64,000 bases of DNA from Nocardioides sp. Root1257. Lineage in GTDB: Bacteria > Actinomycetota > Actinomycetes > Propionibacteriales > Nocardioidaceae. Shown piece after piece: positions 54,212 through 62,683 of this stretch (the first letter of the stretch is position 1; each line of letters starts with the position of its first letter). The DNA is taken from positions 951,454 to 1,015,453 of the forward strand of contig NZ_LMDV01000001.1 in NCBI RefSeq assembly GCF_001425175.1. The letters are read 5' to 3'. The notes under the pieces were generated by a model. That model was not told where the DNA came from, did no database searches, and saw nothing but the letters and a program-made list of their open reading frames with translations. The translations under genes and the position numbers were made by a program.

Positions 54212-54634
54212 TCAGTGTGGCGGATGCTGGGCGAGCCAGTCGGCAGCGCGCCGCTTCGACGCGCGGGCGAGCCAGGCGTCCTGGACCACCTCGGCGACCT
54301 CGTCGCGGGTCAGCTCGCCGATGCGGCTGCCGCGCAGCAGGACGGACGGGTGGCCGTCGAAGTGCGGCGTGGTGAAGAACGGCGTGGACTCGTCGAGCAC
54401 CATCGCCTCCTTGTCGACCTCGTCGGCGACCCAGAAGACGATGACGTCGTCGTACCGCTCCCCTGTCTCGGGGTCGAACGCGTCGGGCCGGCGCGAGCGG
54501 AAGAACACGAACGACTTCCCGCCCACCTGGTAGACGGGGCGCTCGGCGTCCGGGTCGTAGGCGACCGCGTGCGGCATCGCGAGGGCGATGTCGTGCACGT
54601 CCTGGACCCGGGCCCTGCGTGACCGGGGGCTCAT
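54212..54634 (-). CDS. MmcQ/YjbR-family DNA-binding protein
   Basis: 140 residues with the YjbR-like fold: VQDVHDIALAMPHAV, VYQVGGKSFVFFR, then TPFFTTPHFDGHPSVLLRGSRIGELTRDEVAEVVQDAWLARASKRRAADWL. The family is small, cytosolic and poorly characterised. ATG at 54634 overlaps the SDR stop by ATGA. Confidence 0.85.
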   Translation of the reverse strand: MSPRSRRARVQDVHDIALAMPHAVAYDPDAERPVYQVGGKSFVFFRSRRPDAFDPETGERYDDVIVFWVADEVDKEAMVLDESTPFFTTPHFDGHPSVLLRGSRIGELTRDEVAEVVQDAWLARASKRRAADWLAQHPPH

Positions 54635-55287
54635 CCCGAGTAGGGCACCTCGCTCCGCCAGTCGGCCTCGTCCTGGTGGGCCGCGGCCCAGATCGCCTCG
54701 GCGACCCGGTCGGGGGTGAACGCGCCATCCCGCGCAAGCGTGCCGCGGACCGTCACCGACACGGCGCGGATCCCGTCGTCCTTCAACGTCGTGTCGAGGC
54801 TGTGCACGAGGTTGCGTACGCCGGCCTTCTGCACGCCGAGCGACGCCGCCTGGTGCCACGGCTTGTCGGCGGCCATGCTGCCGGTCACCGTCACCCGCCC
54901 GCCCGCGGACATGAACGGTCGCGCGGCCTGGACCGCCGTCAGCAGCGCGCCGACGCCGAGCGCGACGTCGTCGAGGAGCTCGTCGACCGTGAGCTCGAGC
55001 GGGTGCCTCTCGCGGAAGGCACTGGGGTTGAAGTGGAGCACGTCGATCCGGTCGGCGAACCCGCCGAACCGCTGGATCGCCGCCGTCGTCTCCGCCACGT
55101 CCGTCACGTCGACCACCGTGCGGCCGACGGCCGCGCCGAGCGCCTCGAGCTCGCTCGCCAGGTCGACGAGCTGCTGCTCGTCGATGCCGAGCAGCCCGAC
55201 GTCGTACCCCTCGCGCGCGAAGCGGCGTGCCACGGAGCCGCTCACGCCCGGTCCTGCTCCGACGACCACGATCACGGGACGACTCAT
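54631..55287 (-). CDS. Short-chain dehydrogenase/reductase lacking the catalytic tyrosine
   Basis: A 218-residue Rossmann protein. The cofactor loop is GAGPGVSGSVARRFAREG and an acidic GIDEQQLVD follows the second strand. After the catalytic-type Ser in VTVTGSM, the position 13 residues on, normally Tyr, is Leu, while the Lys at +17 is kept (SLGVQK). It may bind NAD(P)H without normal SDR catalysis. Coupled to the downstream MmcQ-like gene. Confidence 0.85.
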   Translation of the reverse strand: MSRPVIVVVGAGPGVSGSVARRFAREGYDVGLLGIDEQQLVDLASELEALGAAVGRTVVDVTDVAETTAAIQRFGGFADRIDVLHFNPSAFRERHPLELTVDELLDDVALGVGALLTAVQAARPFMSAGGRVTVTGSMAADKPWHQAASLGVQKAGVRNLVHSLDTTLKDDGIRAVSVTVRGTLARDGAFTPDRVAEAIWAAAHQDEADWRSEVPYSG

Positions 55288-55339
55288 GCGTCCACCCTCT
55301 CACCCGCGCGATCGGTCGTGCCTGCGGTGCAGGACGTCA

Positions 55340-55522
55340 TCAGCGGAAGTCGATGGGAGTGTTCCAGGCCGCGCCCGAGCCGGGGTCCTTGCGCTTCCCG
55401 CACCGCGGGCACACGAGCGTGACGACCTGACCCTCGTCGTTGTACTCGCGCCTGAATCTCTTGCCGGGGACGTGGTACCCGACCAGGCACAGCAGGCGCG
55501 CTGCGCTGGACACGAGATCCAT
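55340..55522 (-). CDS. Small zinc-ribbon-like hypothetical protein
   Basis: 60 residues with one CPRCGK knuckle near residue 38 and a hydrophobic N-terminus (SSAARLLCLVGYHVPGKRFRREYNDEG). Similar short proteins with one CXXC are frequent in actinobacteria, so it is probably real. Function unknown. It lies between the amidase stop and the SDR start. Confidence 0.6.
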   Translation of the reverse strand: MDLVSSAARLLCLVGYHVPGKRFRREYNDEGQVVTLVCPRCGKRKDPGSGAAWNTPIDFR

Positions 55523-55543
55523 GATGCACCCGTGCCGCGCTGG

Positions 55544-56941
55544 TCACCATCCTGGTGGCCTCCGATCCGCCCACGGGGCGGCGGCCTCGACCTGCGCGGC
55601 CAGCGCCAGCAGCAGCTCCTCCTCGGCCGGCCGGGCCGCGAGCATCACGCCGACGGGGAGTCCCTCCGGGGTCCAGTGCAGCGGCAGCGAGACCGCCGGC
55701 ATGCCCGTCACGTTCCAGGCGGAGGTCCAGGGCGTGAACGCCTTCTGCGCGTCGAAGTCGGCCTGCGGGTCGGCGTCGTCGCGCATCGCACCGACCAGCA
55801 CCGGCGGGGTCGCCAGCGTCGGCGTCAGCACCGCGTCGTACGGCGCGAGCGCGGTCAGGGCGTCGGCGGCGAAGCGTCGCATCGCGCCGATGGCGAGCCC
55901 GAACTCGGGTCCGCTCACCGCCCGGCCCTGCGCGGAGAGCCAGCGGGTCAGCGGGCGGAGCAGGTGCTCCTTCTCGGGCGGTACGACGGAGAGCGCGGTC
56001 AGCACCGCCCAGCAGGTCTCGAAGACCGGGACCGCCTCGCGTGGCAGCGGGACCGGCACGTCCTCGACCTCGTGACCGAGCGACTCCAGGAGGCGGGAGG
56101 CGTCCTCCCAGGCGCCCTGGCACTCCGGGTCGACGGGGGTGTCGGTGATGACCGGTGTGATGAACCGACCGATCCGCAGCCGCCCCGGATCGCGGCGGCT
56201 GGCCGCCAGGAAGCTCTCGGAGGGAGGTGGCGCCCAGGACGGATCTCCCACCCGACGACCGGCGAGCACGTCGAGCATCGCCGCCGCGTCGGCCACGGTC
56301 CGCGTGATCGGCCCGGCCGTGGCCAGACCCACCGGGTCGCCGTACATGGGGTGACCACTGATCCGCCCGCGCGTCGGCTTCAGGCCGACCAGGCCGCAGC
56401 AGGAGGCCGGGATCCGGATCGAGCCGCCACCGTCCGAGCCCTGGGCGAGCGGGACCAGTCCGGCGGCGACGGCCGCGGCCGCTCCCCCGGACGATCCGCC
56501 CGCCGTCCGGGTGCGGTCCCAGGGCGTCACGGCCGGCGGCGCCACGTCGGGCTCGGTGTAGCAGGGCGAGCCGAACTCGGGCGCGTTCGTCTTGCCGAGG
56601 CTGACCAGTCCCGCCGCCTCGAGGGAAAGGGTGACGCCGTCGGAGACCTCGGGCACGTAGTCGGCGAAGGCCGCCGAGCCGAAGGTGGTGCGAACGCCCG
56701 CGGTCGGGTTGAGGTCCTTGATCGCGGTGGGGACGCCGAAGAGCGGCCCGTCCTCGCCCCCGGGCACGAGGCCGGCGGCACGCTCGCGGGCCAGCTCGGG
56801 GGTGAGCGTGACGAACGCGCCGACCGAGTCGAGCCGGTCGGCGCGTTCGAGGTAGTGCTCGGTGAGCTCGAGCGGCGACACCTCGCGGCGGCGCACCAGG
56901 TCGCCCTGCTCGAGCGCGGTCAGGTCATGGAGTTCGGCCAC
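55544..56941 (-). CDS. Amidase-signature family hydrolase
   Basis: 465 residues with a classical Ser-cisSer-Lys triad: Lys in [12 protein letters not shown], cis-Ser in [14 protein letters not shown] and nucleophile Ser in [13 protein letters not shown]. Length and motifs match general amidases acting on aryl, alkyl or nitrile-derived amides. No GatB/GatC partner is nearby, so it is not GatA. Compare the unusual amidase at 28940-30889. Confidence 0.91.
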   Translation of the reverse strand: MAELHDLTALEQGDLVRRREVSPLELTEHYLERADRLDSVGAFVTLTPELARERAAGLVPGGEDGPLFGVPTAIKDLNPTAGVRTTFGSAAFADYVPEVSDGVTLSLEAAGLVSLGKTNAPEFGSPCYTEPDVAPPAVTPWDRTRTAGGSSGGAAAAVAAGLVPLAQGSDGGGSIRIPASCCGLVGLKPTRGRISGHPMYGDPVGLATAGPITRTVADAAAMLDVLAGRRVGDPSWAPPPSESFLAASRRDPGRLRIGRFITPVITDTPVDPECQGAWEDASRLLESLGHEVEDVPVPLPREAVPVFETCWAVLTALSVVPPEKEHLLRPLTRWLSAQGRAVSGPEFGLAIGAMRRFAADALTALAPYDAVLTPTLATPPVLVGAMRDDADPQADFDAQKAFTPWTSAWNVTGMPAVSLPLHWTPEGLPVGVMLAARPAEEELLLALAAQVEAAAPWADRRPPGW

Positions 56942-56976
56942 GACCCGACGCTAGCCCCCTGCCGGGGGCGCCGATA

Positions 56977-57528
56977 TCAGGCGGCGGCCTGCTCGGCGTC
57001 GTAGTCGACGAGCACGCGCACGGCGTTGGTCAGCCGGGCGAGCACGTCGGGGTCGGTCAGCACGTCGACCTCGAGGGCCGACTGCGAGACGGTGACGTCC
57101 TCGACGACCTTCGCGCCGGCGATCCCGGCGGAGCGGACGGCGTCCGCGTGCGCCCACTGGCCGCCGTACGGCGTGGGGGTCACGCCCACGACGCCGAACG
57201 GCTTGCCGACCAGCGCGCCCGCGCCGTACGGCCGCGAGAGCCAGTCGATGGCGTTGCTGAGGACGGCGGGCATCCGGCCGTTGTACTCCGGGGTGACGGC
57301 CAGCACGCGGTCGGCGCGGGAGACCTGGTCGCGCAGCCGGGCGGCGGTCGCGGGGATGTCGTCCGGGGTGTCGAGGTCCTGGTTGTAGAAGGGCACCTCG
57401 CCCAGGCCGTCGATGATCTCGATGGTGACGTCCTGCGGGGCCTGCGCGCGCAGCACCTCGGCGAGCTGGCGGTTCACGGAGTCGCTGCGGAGGCTGCCGA
57501 CGAGGACGGCGATGCTGGTGTTGGTCAT
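56977..57528 (-). CDS. NADPH-dependent FMN reductase (flavodoxin-like)
   Basis: 183 residues. SIAVLVGSLRSDSVNRQLAEVL forms the FMN phosphate loop, and VTPEYNGRMPAVLSNAIDWLSRPYGAGALVGKPFGVVGVTPTPYGGQWA follows, as in the ArsH/azoreductase group. It is divergent from a TetR gene and carries a perfect palindrome 8 bases upstream of its ATG, so it is probably the target of that repressor. Likely a quinone, azo or chromate reductase. Confidence 0.9.
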   Translation of the reverse strand: MTNTSIAVLVGSLRSDSVNRQLAEVLRAQAPQDVTIEIIDGLGEVPFYNQDLDTPDDIPATAARLRDQVSRADRVLAVTPEYNGRMPAVLSNAIDWLSRPYGAGALVGKPFGVVGVTPTPYGGQWAHADAVRSAGIAGAKVVEDVTVSQSALEVDVLTDPDVLARLTNAVRVLVDYDAEQAAA

Positions 57529-57535
57529 GACGATC

Positions 57536-57557
57536 AAAACGGACCGCAGTCCGTTTT
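57536..57557. promoter_or_regulatory. Perfect palindromic operator between FMN reductase and TetR genes
   Basis: AAAACGGAC-N4-GTCCGTTTT, a 9-bp perfect inverted repeat in a 75-bp divergent spacer. Position and shape fit a TetR dimer site controlling the reductase and probably the regulator. Confidence 0.85.
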
Positions 57558-57603
57558 CTATTCCGAGGCGCGGGGTGGCCTGGCTCACTAGGCTCGGCCG
57601 ACG

Positions 57604-58218
57604 ATGTCCGAGCCACACCTGCTCCCGCTCCTCGGCGCTCCCCCGCAGGAGCGCCGCGACGCCGCGCGCAACCGGGAACGGCTGCTCGACGCGGCGAAGG
57701 AGCTCGTCGAACAGGTCGGCGCGCACGCCGTCACCATGGACGCGGTCGCGAGCGCGGCCGGCGTCGGCAAGGGCACCCTCTTCCGCCGCTTCGAGTCCCG
57801 GGAGGGGCTGATGGCGGCGGTGCTCGACCACTCGGAGACCGAGTGGCAGGCACGGGTGATGAGCGGCCCGCCGCCGCTCGGCCCCGGCGCCGACGCCTGG
57901 GACCGGCTGCTCGCGTTCGGCCGCACCCGGCTCGAGACCACCCTGCTGCACGCCGAGCTGATCCGGGAGGCCGGCCGGTCCGGAGCGCGTGCGTCGGGCG
58001 CCTACTCGTTCGCGGCCACCCACGTGCGCTACCTGCTCTCGCAGCTCGGGGTCAGCGGCGACGTACCCCTGCTCGCGGTCGCGATCCTGGCCCCGCTCGA
58101 GCTGCCGATCCTCGAGCAGGTCTCGCTGGACGGCTTCCCGGTCGACCGCTTCTACGACGGCTGGGTCGACCTGGTCGGTCGCATCGTCACGCCTCCTGGC
58201 GCCGCAGCCCGAACGTGA
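57604..58218 (+). CDS. TetR-family regulator of the FMN reductase
   Basis: 204 residues. The helix-turn-helix spans about 20-70 (RDAARNRERLLDAAKELVEQVGAHAVTMDAVASAAGVGKGTLFRRFESREGLMAAVL), and a helical effector domain follows. Its 3' end overlaps the convergent cimA by 32 bases. The paired divergent reductase and palindrome form a self-contained redox- or drug-response unit. Confidence 0.91.
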   Translation: MSEPHLLPLLGAPPQERRDAARNRERLLDAAKELVEQVGAHAVTMDAVASAAGVGKGTLFRRFESREGLMAAVLDHSETEWQARVMSGPPPLGPGADAWDRLLAFGRTRLETTLLHAELIREAGRSGARASGAYSFAATHVRYLLSQLGVSGDVPLLAVAILAPLELPILEQVSLDGFPVDRFYDGWVDLVGRIVTPPGAAART

Positions 58219-59767
58219 CGCCGTCCACGAGCGCGCCCCACGACGCCTCGATCACGTTGGCGCCGACGCCGACCGTGACCCAGGACGCCTCGCCGTCGGT
58301 GGTCTCGATCAGCACCCGCGTGATGGCGTCGGTGCCGTGCCCCTGGTCGAGGATGCGGACCTTGTAGTCGATCAGCTCGAACTTCGCGACGCCCGGGTAG
58401 GCCAGGCCGATCGCCTCGCGCAGCGCCTGGTCGAGGGCGTTGACCGGGCCGTTGCCCTCGCCGGTCTGCACGTAGCGGACGCCGTCGGCCCGGAGCTTCA
58501 CGGTCGCCTCCGAGACGGCGTCGGCCCCGGGCCGGGTCTCGGTGATCACGCGCCACGACTCGACCTCGAAGTACGACGGGCGGGCGCCCTCCACCTCCTC
58601 GACGAGCAGCAGCTCGAACGACGCGTCGGCGGCCTCGAACGTGTAGCCACGGTTCTCGAGCACCTTGACGCGCTCGGTGATCCGGGTGACGAGCTCCCGG
58701 TCTCCGGACAGGTCGAAGCCGAGCTCGCGGCCCTTCAGCTCGATCGACGCCCGGCCCGCCATGTCCGAGACGAGCAGCCTCATGTCGTTGCCGACGCCCG
58801 ACGGGTCCATGTGCTGGTAGAGGTCCGGGTCCACCTTGATCGCGCTCGCGTGCAGGCCGGCCTTGTGGGTGAACGCCGAGCTGCCGACGTACGGCTGCCG
58901 CGACGCGGGCGGGAAGTTCGTCACCTCGGCGACCGCGTGCGCGATCCGGGTGGCCTCGCCCAGCAGGCCCTGCGGCAGCACCCGCCTGTCCAGCTTGAGC
59001 TCGAGGTTCGCGACCACGGAGACCAGGTCGGCGTTGCCGGTGCGCTCGCCGTAGCCGTTGATCGTGCCCTGCACGTGCGTCGCGCCGGCGTCGACCGCAG
59101 CCAGGGTGTTGGCGACGGCGCAGCCCGTGTCGTTGTGGCAGTGGATGCCGACCCGCACCTGGGCGTGCTCGCGGACGTCGTGGACGACGTCGGCGACCCA
59201 GCCGGGCAGCATCCCGCCGTTGGTGTCGCACAGCGCGATCACCTCGGCGCCGGCGCCGTACGCCGTGCGCAGCACCTCGAGCGCGTAGTCGCGGTTGGCG
59301 CGGTAGCCGTCGAAGAAGTGCTCGGCGTCGAGGAAGACCGTCTGCCCCTCCTCGCGCAGGTGGGTGACGGTGTCGCGGATCATCGCGAGGTTCTCCTCGA
59401 GCGTGGTCCGCAGGGCGAGCTCGACGTGCCGGTCGTGCGACTTGGCCACCAGCGTCACGACGCTCGCACCGCTGTCGCGCAGCGCGGCGACCAGCGGGTC
59501 GTCGGCGGCCCGCACCCCGGCGCGCCGGGTCGCGCCGAACGCGGCCAGCCGGGCGTTGCGCAGGTCGAGCTCGTCGACCGCACGCCGGAAGAACTCGGTG
59601 TCCTTGGGGTTGGCCCCCGGCCAGCCGCCCTCGATGTACCCGACCCCGAGGTCGTCGAGCTGGCGCGCGATCGACAGCTTGTCGGCGACGGAGAGGCTCA
59701 GCCCCTCCTGCTGGGCGCCGTCGCGCAGGGTGGTGTCGTAGACGTGGAAGTCGCCGTGCAGGTCCAT
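58187..59767 (-). CDS. cimA: (R)-citramalate synthase
   Basis: Condenses pyruvate and acetyl-CoA to citramalate, opening the threonine-independent isoleucine route. The 526-residue protein begins VYDTTLRDGAQQEGLSLS, has the HXH metal ligands in GIHCHNDTGCAVAN, GTINGYGERTGNADL, and a C-terminal LeuA-type allosteric domain (isoleucine feedback expected). Its length and N-terminus fit CimA better than LeuA. ATG at 59767 lies 35 bases after an intrinsic terminator, so expression appears attenuated by an upstream leader. Confidence 0.93.
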   Translation of the reverse strand: MDLHGDFHVYDTTLRDGAQQEGLSLSVADKLSIARQLDDLGVGYIEGGWPGANPKDTEFFRRAVDELDLRNARLAAFGATRRAGVRAADDPLVAALRDSGASVVTLVAKSHDRHVELALRTTLEENLAMIRDTVTHLREEGQTVFLDAEHFFDGYRANRDYALEVLRTAYGAGAEVIALCDTNGGMLPGWVADVVHDVREHAQVRVGIHCHNDTGCAVANTLAAVDAGATHVQGTINGYGERTGNADLVSVVANLELKLDRRVLPQGLLGEATRIAHAVAEVTNFPPASRQPYVGSSAFTHKAGLHASAIKVDPDLYQHMDPSGVGNDMRLLVSDMAGRASIELKGRELGFDLSGDRELVTRITERVKVLENRGYTFEAADASFELLLVEEVEGARPSYFEVESWRVITETRPGADAVSEATVKLRADGVRYVQTGEGNGPVNALDQALREAIGLAYPGVAKFELIDYKVRILDQGHGTDAITRVLIETTDGEASWVTVGVGANVIEASWGALVDGVTFGLRRQEA

Positions 59768-59801
59768 CGGTGTCGCTCTCGTGTGGGCTGGTTCGGAGCA
59801 C

Positions 59802-59828
59802 AAAAAAACCTCTCGGAGTACGAGAGGT
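59802..59828 (-). terminator. Intrinsic terminator inside the cimA leader (attenuator)
   Basis: On the minus strand ACCTCTCG-N5-CGAGAGGT is a perfect 8-bp stem followed by six more T, the clearest T-tract terminator in the window. It lies between the leader peptide and the cimA start and so should stop transcription before cimA unless overridden. Confidence 0.9.
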
Positions 59829-59897
59829 GGGCGCGTCGGGCTTCCCGTTTCGGGGAGCGGCGACGCGCTAGGAAATAATGATCATGCTGTGATGCAC
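59829..59897 (-). promoter_or_regulatory. cimA leader RNA with Ile codons and competing stem
   Basis: After the leader peptide stop, GCGCGTCG (59868-59861) pairs with CGACGCGC (59838-59831) around an inner CTCCCCG-N3-CGGGAAG hairpin. The first base of this stem is the last base of the peptide's stop codon. Ribosome position on the peptide would therefore decide whether this stem forms just before the terminator. This layout matches amino-acid attenuators, though I found no clear antiterminator pairing with the terminator arm. Confidence 0.65.
59868..59885 (-). CDS. Leader peptide MIIIS of cimA
   Basis: Five codons, ATG ATC ATT ATT TCC, then TAG. Three consecutive Ile codons, two of them ATT (rare in such GC-rich DNA), precede an isoleucine-pathway gene. 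A GTG at 59897 in frame would give a nine-residue version. No strong Shine-Dalgarno site is seen; the peptide may be read from a leaderless mRNA. Confidence 0.6.
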   Translation of the reverse strand: MIIIS

Positions 59898-59923
59898 GTC
59901 GCCATCGTGCCACGCCGACCGCG

Positions 59924-61528
59924 TCACCGACCAGGGATCTCGGCATGAGGACGACCGTTCGCGGGGCTCCAGCTCGCGCCGCTGACGTCCGCGCGGAAGC
60001 CGAGGACGCCGGCGCCGATCAGCACCACGACCAAGGCGACCACCCACCGTCGTGGCTTCGCGGCGAGCGGGTTGACCACCCAGCCGACCGGCCCGCGCAG
60101 CCGCGAGCCGCCCGGTCCCCACCACAGCGAGGCGGCGAGCACCAGGCCGCAGACGAAGAGCGCCACCTCGACGCCGGTCGCGATGGCGTAGCAGACCAGC
60201 GCCGCGGCGGAGGCCAGCCCGAGCGCCCAGAGCCCGAGCAGCACCGCCCCGGGGATCGACTGCACCAGGTGCCAGGGCGCGGCGACGAGCAGCTGCACCC
60301 CGTCGTACCACTTGCGCCCGCGGAACTGGCGGCGCTGGCCGTGCGCCGAGGCGGCCAGGGAGATGCTGCGGGTCAGCCAGGTCAGGACCAGCAGGAGGGC
60401 GACGCTCAGCCAGGGGTACGCCGCGGCGCCGGCTCCGGCCGCGAGCGAGAGTGCGCCGAGCAGGCTGCCCCGTCGGAGCCGCTCGGCCAGCGGCACCGGC
60501 GGGTCCTGCCACTCGCCTGCGGACCACTCAACCGGCGCGAGCTCCGTCGCGCCCTCGGGCGGCAGCGCCAGCGTGAAGGGCTCCGGGGTGTCGTGCCCGG
60601 GCCAGACGTCGGTCTCGTCGTCGGCGCCCGCCTGGGAGGCGAGGGCGAGCGGGACCGTGTAGGGATCGTGCTCGACGGCGGCGGGCGGCGCGACCGGCGG
60701 CGCATCGCGCCGGGTGGTCAGCGGCCGCAGCCAGGCCAGGATCTGGGCGAGGGTCGGCCGGTTGCGCGGCTCGGGGTCGAGCGCCGACGCGACGACCTGC
60801 CGCAGGTCGTCCGGCAGCCCGGTGAGGTCGAACTGCCCGCGCCGGACCCGGTCCATGATCGCCATCGACGGCCCCCGGCCGAACGGCGGGTGGCCGAGGC
60901 CGGCATAGGCGACGGTCGCCGCCCAGGAGTGCACGTCGGAGGCGGCGGTGGCGTCCTCGCCGTACAGGATCTCCGGCGCGAGGTAGCCCGGCGTGCCGAG
61001 CAGCCAGCCGGTGTGGGTGAGCTTGGGGTCGTCGGCGACCCGCGCCAGCCCGAAGTCGATGAGGATCGGGGTGCGGCCCTCCATCAGGACGTTGGACGGC
61101 TTCACGTCGCGGTGCAGCACGCCGACGGCATGGACGGACGTGATGCCCTCGGCGAGCCCCGCGGCGAACCAGTAGAGGTCCGGGCCCTCGATCGCCCCGT
61201 CCTCGACGATCAGGTCGTGGAGGGACAGCCCGGGAACGTAGCGGGTGGCGACGTACGGGACCGGCGCCCACGGGTCGGCGTCGACGATCCCGGCGACCCA
61301 GGGGCTGGTGACGCGCTGGAGCGACGCGACCTCGCGTGCGAGTCGCTGCCGGGCCTCGTCGTCCCCGACGATGTGCGGCCGGAGGACCTTGAGCGCCACC
61401 CGCTCGCCGTCACCGCGCCGGGCCAGGTGCACGACACCCATCCCGCCCTCGCCGAGCTTGGTCAGCAGGGTGTACCCGCCGATGGTCGACCGGTCGGTCG
61501 AGCCGTCGGGTGAGGGGGACGTCGTCAC
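59924..61528 (-). CDS. Serine/threonine protein kinase with multi-pass C-terminus
   Basis: 534 residues. A Hanks-type kinase domain (about 18-275) has KLGEGGMGVVHLARR (glycine loop), Lys47 in VALKVLRP, HRDVKPSNVL and DFGLARV with a GTPGYLAPE activation segment. An acidic linker follows, then four to five hydrophobic segments (about 350-510) and a short tail, in place of the usual single helix plus PASTA or sensor domain. GTG at 61528. Target unknown. It lies between cimA and a siderophore importer. Confidence 0.9.
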   Translation of the reverse strand: MTTSPSPDGSTDRSTIGGYTLLTKLGEGGMGVVHLARRGDGERVALKVLRPHIVGDDEARQRLAREVASLQRVTSPWVAGIVDADPWAPVPYVATRYVPGLSLHDLIVEDGAIEGPDLYWFAAGLAEGITSVHAVGVLHRDVKPSNVLMEGRTPILIDFGLARVADDPKLTHTGWLLGTPGYLAPEILYGEDATAASDVHSWAATVAYAGLGHPPFGRGPSMAIMDRVRRGQFDLTGLPDDLRQVVASALDPEPRNRPTLAQILAWLRPLTTRRDAPPVAPPAAVEHDPYTVPLALASQAGADDETDVWPGHDTPEPFTLALPPEGATELAPVEWSAGEWQDPPVPLAERLRRGSLLGALSLAAGAGAAAYPWLSVALLLVLTWLTRSISLAASAHGQRRQFRGRKWYDGVQLLVAAPWHLVQSIPGAVLLGLWALGLASAAALVCYAIATGVEVALFVCGLVLAASLWWGPGGSRLRGPVGWVVNPLAAKPRRWVVALVVVLIGAGVLGFRADVSGASWSPANGRPHAEIPGR

Positions 61529-61603
61529 GGCCCGAGGCTACCCGTGAGCGAGCCGGTTGCCCGGGAGGTGAGCACCCCCTGACGCCACGTGCCTCGATCG
61601 AAG

Positions 61604-61622
61604 TAAGGTAAGGCTTACCTGC
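61604..61622 (+). promoter_or_regulatory. Iron box of the siderophore importer operon
   Basis: TAAGGTAAGGCTTACCTGC is a DtxR/IdeR-type 19-mer, sharing the GGTAAG-N-CTTACCT core with the box at 40704. It lies 18 bases before the first permease start, placing uptake under the same iron control as siderophore synthesis. Confidence 0.9.
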
Positions 61623-61639
61623 CGAACCCGAAGGAACCC

Positions 61640-62683
61640 ATGTCCACCACCACTCCGCGACCGGCCGCCCCGACCGCGCCGCCGCCGGCGCTGCGTCGCG
61701 GCTCCGTCCGTGGCCTCGTCGTGCTGGTCCTGCTGCTGGCGGCGGCGGGCCTGGCCAGCCTCGCGATCGGCAGCCGGCCGATCTCCCTGGGCACGGTCGT
61801 CGGCGTGCTGTTCCATCCCGACGGCTCGGACGCGTCCACGATCGTCCACGACCTCCGCATCCCTCGGACGGTGCTGGCCCTGGCGGTGGGCATCGCGCTC
61901 GGCGTCGCAGGCGCCCTGATGCAGGGCCACACCCGCAACCCCCTGGCCGATCCCGGGCTGCTCGGTGTCGAGGCCGGAGCGGCGTTCGCGGTCGTGATCG
62001 GGATCTACGTGTTCGGCGTGCACGACCTGACCGGGTACGCCTGGTTCTCGCTCGCCGGCGCCGGGTTGGCGGCCGCCGCGGTCTTCGCGATCGGCTCGAC
62101 CCGCGGTGGGCCCGACCCCGTCTCGTTGGTCCTCGCCGGCACGGCCGTCAGCGCGCTGCTCATCTCCCTCACCCAGGTGGTGGTCCTGCGCGACATCGAC
62201 ACCCTGGACGCCTACCGGTTCTGGGCGGTCGGCTCGGTCTCCGGCCGCGGGATGGACGTCTTCTGGCAGGTGCTGCCCTTCATCGTCACCGGGCTGGTGC
62301 TGGCCGCGATGAGCGGCTCCACCCTGAACCTGCTCCAGCTCGGCGACGACGTCGCCGCCTCGCTCGGGCTGCACCCGATGCGGCACAAGATCATCGGCGT
62401 GCTCGGCGTGATGATGCTGACCGGAGCCGCGACCGCGGCGTGCGGCCCGGTCGGCTTCGTCGGCCTGGTGGTGCCCCACGTCGCCCGTCACTTCGGCGGC
62501 GTCGACTACCGCTGGGTGATCCCCTACTCCGGCCTGATCGGCGGCCTGCTCGTCATCGTCGCCGACATCATCGGGCGGGTCGTGGTCCGGCCCGGCGAGC
62601 TCCAGGTCGGCATCGTGATGGCCATGGTCGGCGGCCCGATCTTCATCTACCTCGTCCGCCGGACCCGGATGGTGCGGATATGA
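61640..62683 (+). CDS. FecCD-family iron-siderophore ABC permease, first subunit
   Basis: 347 residues with about 9-10 membrane helices. BtuC/FecCD hallmarks are RIPRTVLALAVGIALGVAGALMQGHTRNPLADPGLLGVEAGAAFAV and the ATPase-contact region GPVGFVGLVVPHVARHFGGVDYRWVIPYSGLIGGLLVIVADIIGR. ATG at 61640 follows GAAGGA. It overlaps the second permease by ATGA. Confidence 0.95.
   Translation: MSTTTPRPAAPTAPPPALRRGSVRGLVVLVLLLAAAGLASLAIGSRPISLGTVVGVLFHPDGSDASTIVHDLRIPRTVLALAVGIALGVAGALMQGHTRNPLADPGLLGVEAGAAFAVVIGIYVFGVHDLTGYAWFSLAGAGLAAAAVFAIGSTRGGPDPVSLVLAGTAVSALLISLTQVVVLRDIDTLDAYRFWAVGSVSGRGMDVFWQVLPFIVTGLVLAAMSGSTLNLLQLGDDVAASLGLHPMRHKIIGVLGVMMLTGAATAACGPVGFVGLVVPHVARHFGGVDYRWVIPYSGLIGGLLVIVADIIGRVVVRPGELQVGIVMAMVGGPIFIYLVRRTRMVRI

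Noticed and set aside
55544-56941. GatA subunit of the amidotransferase
   Set aside because: The amidase triad is present but there is no gatB or gatC, and the sequence outside the triad fits general amidases.
59767-59923. T-box riboswitch upstream of cimA
   Set aside because: No T-box TGGNACC-type bulge or stem I specifier loop can be recognised. The Ile-codon leader explains the terminator better.
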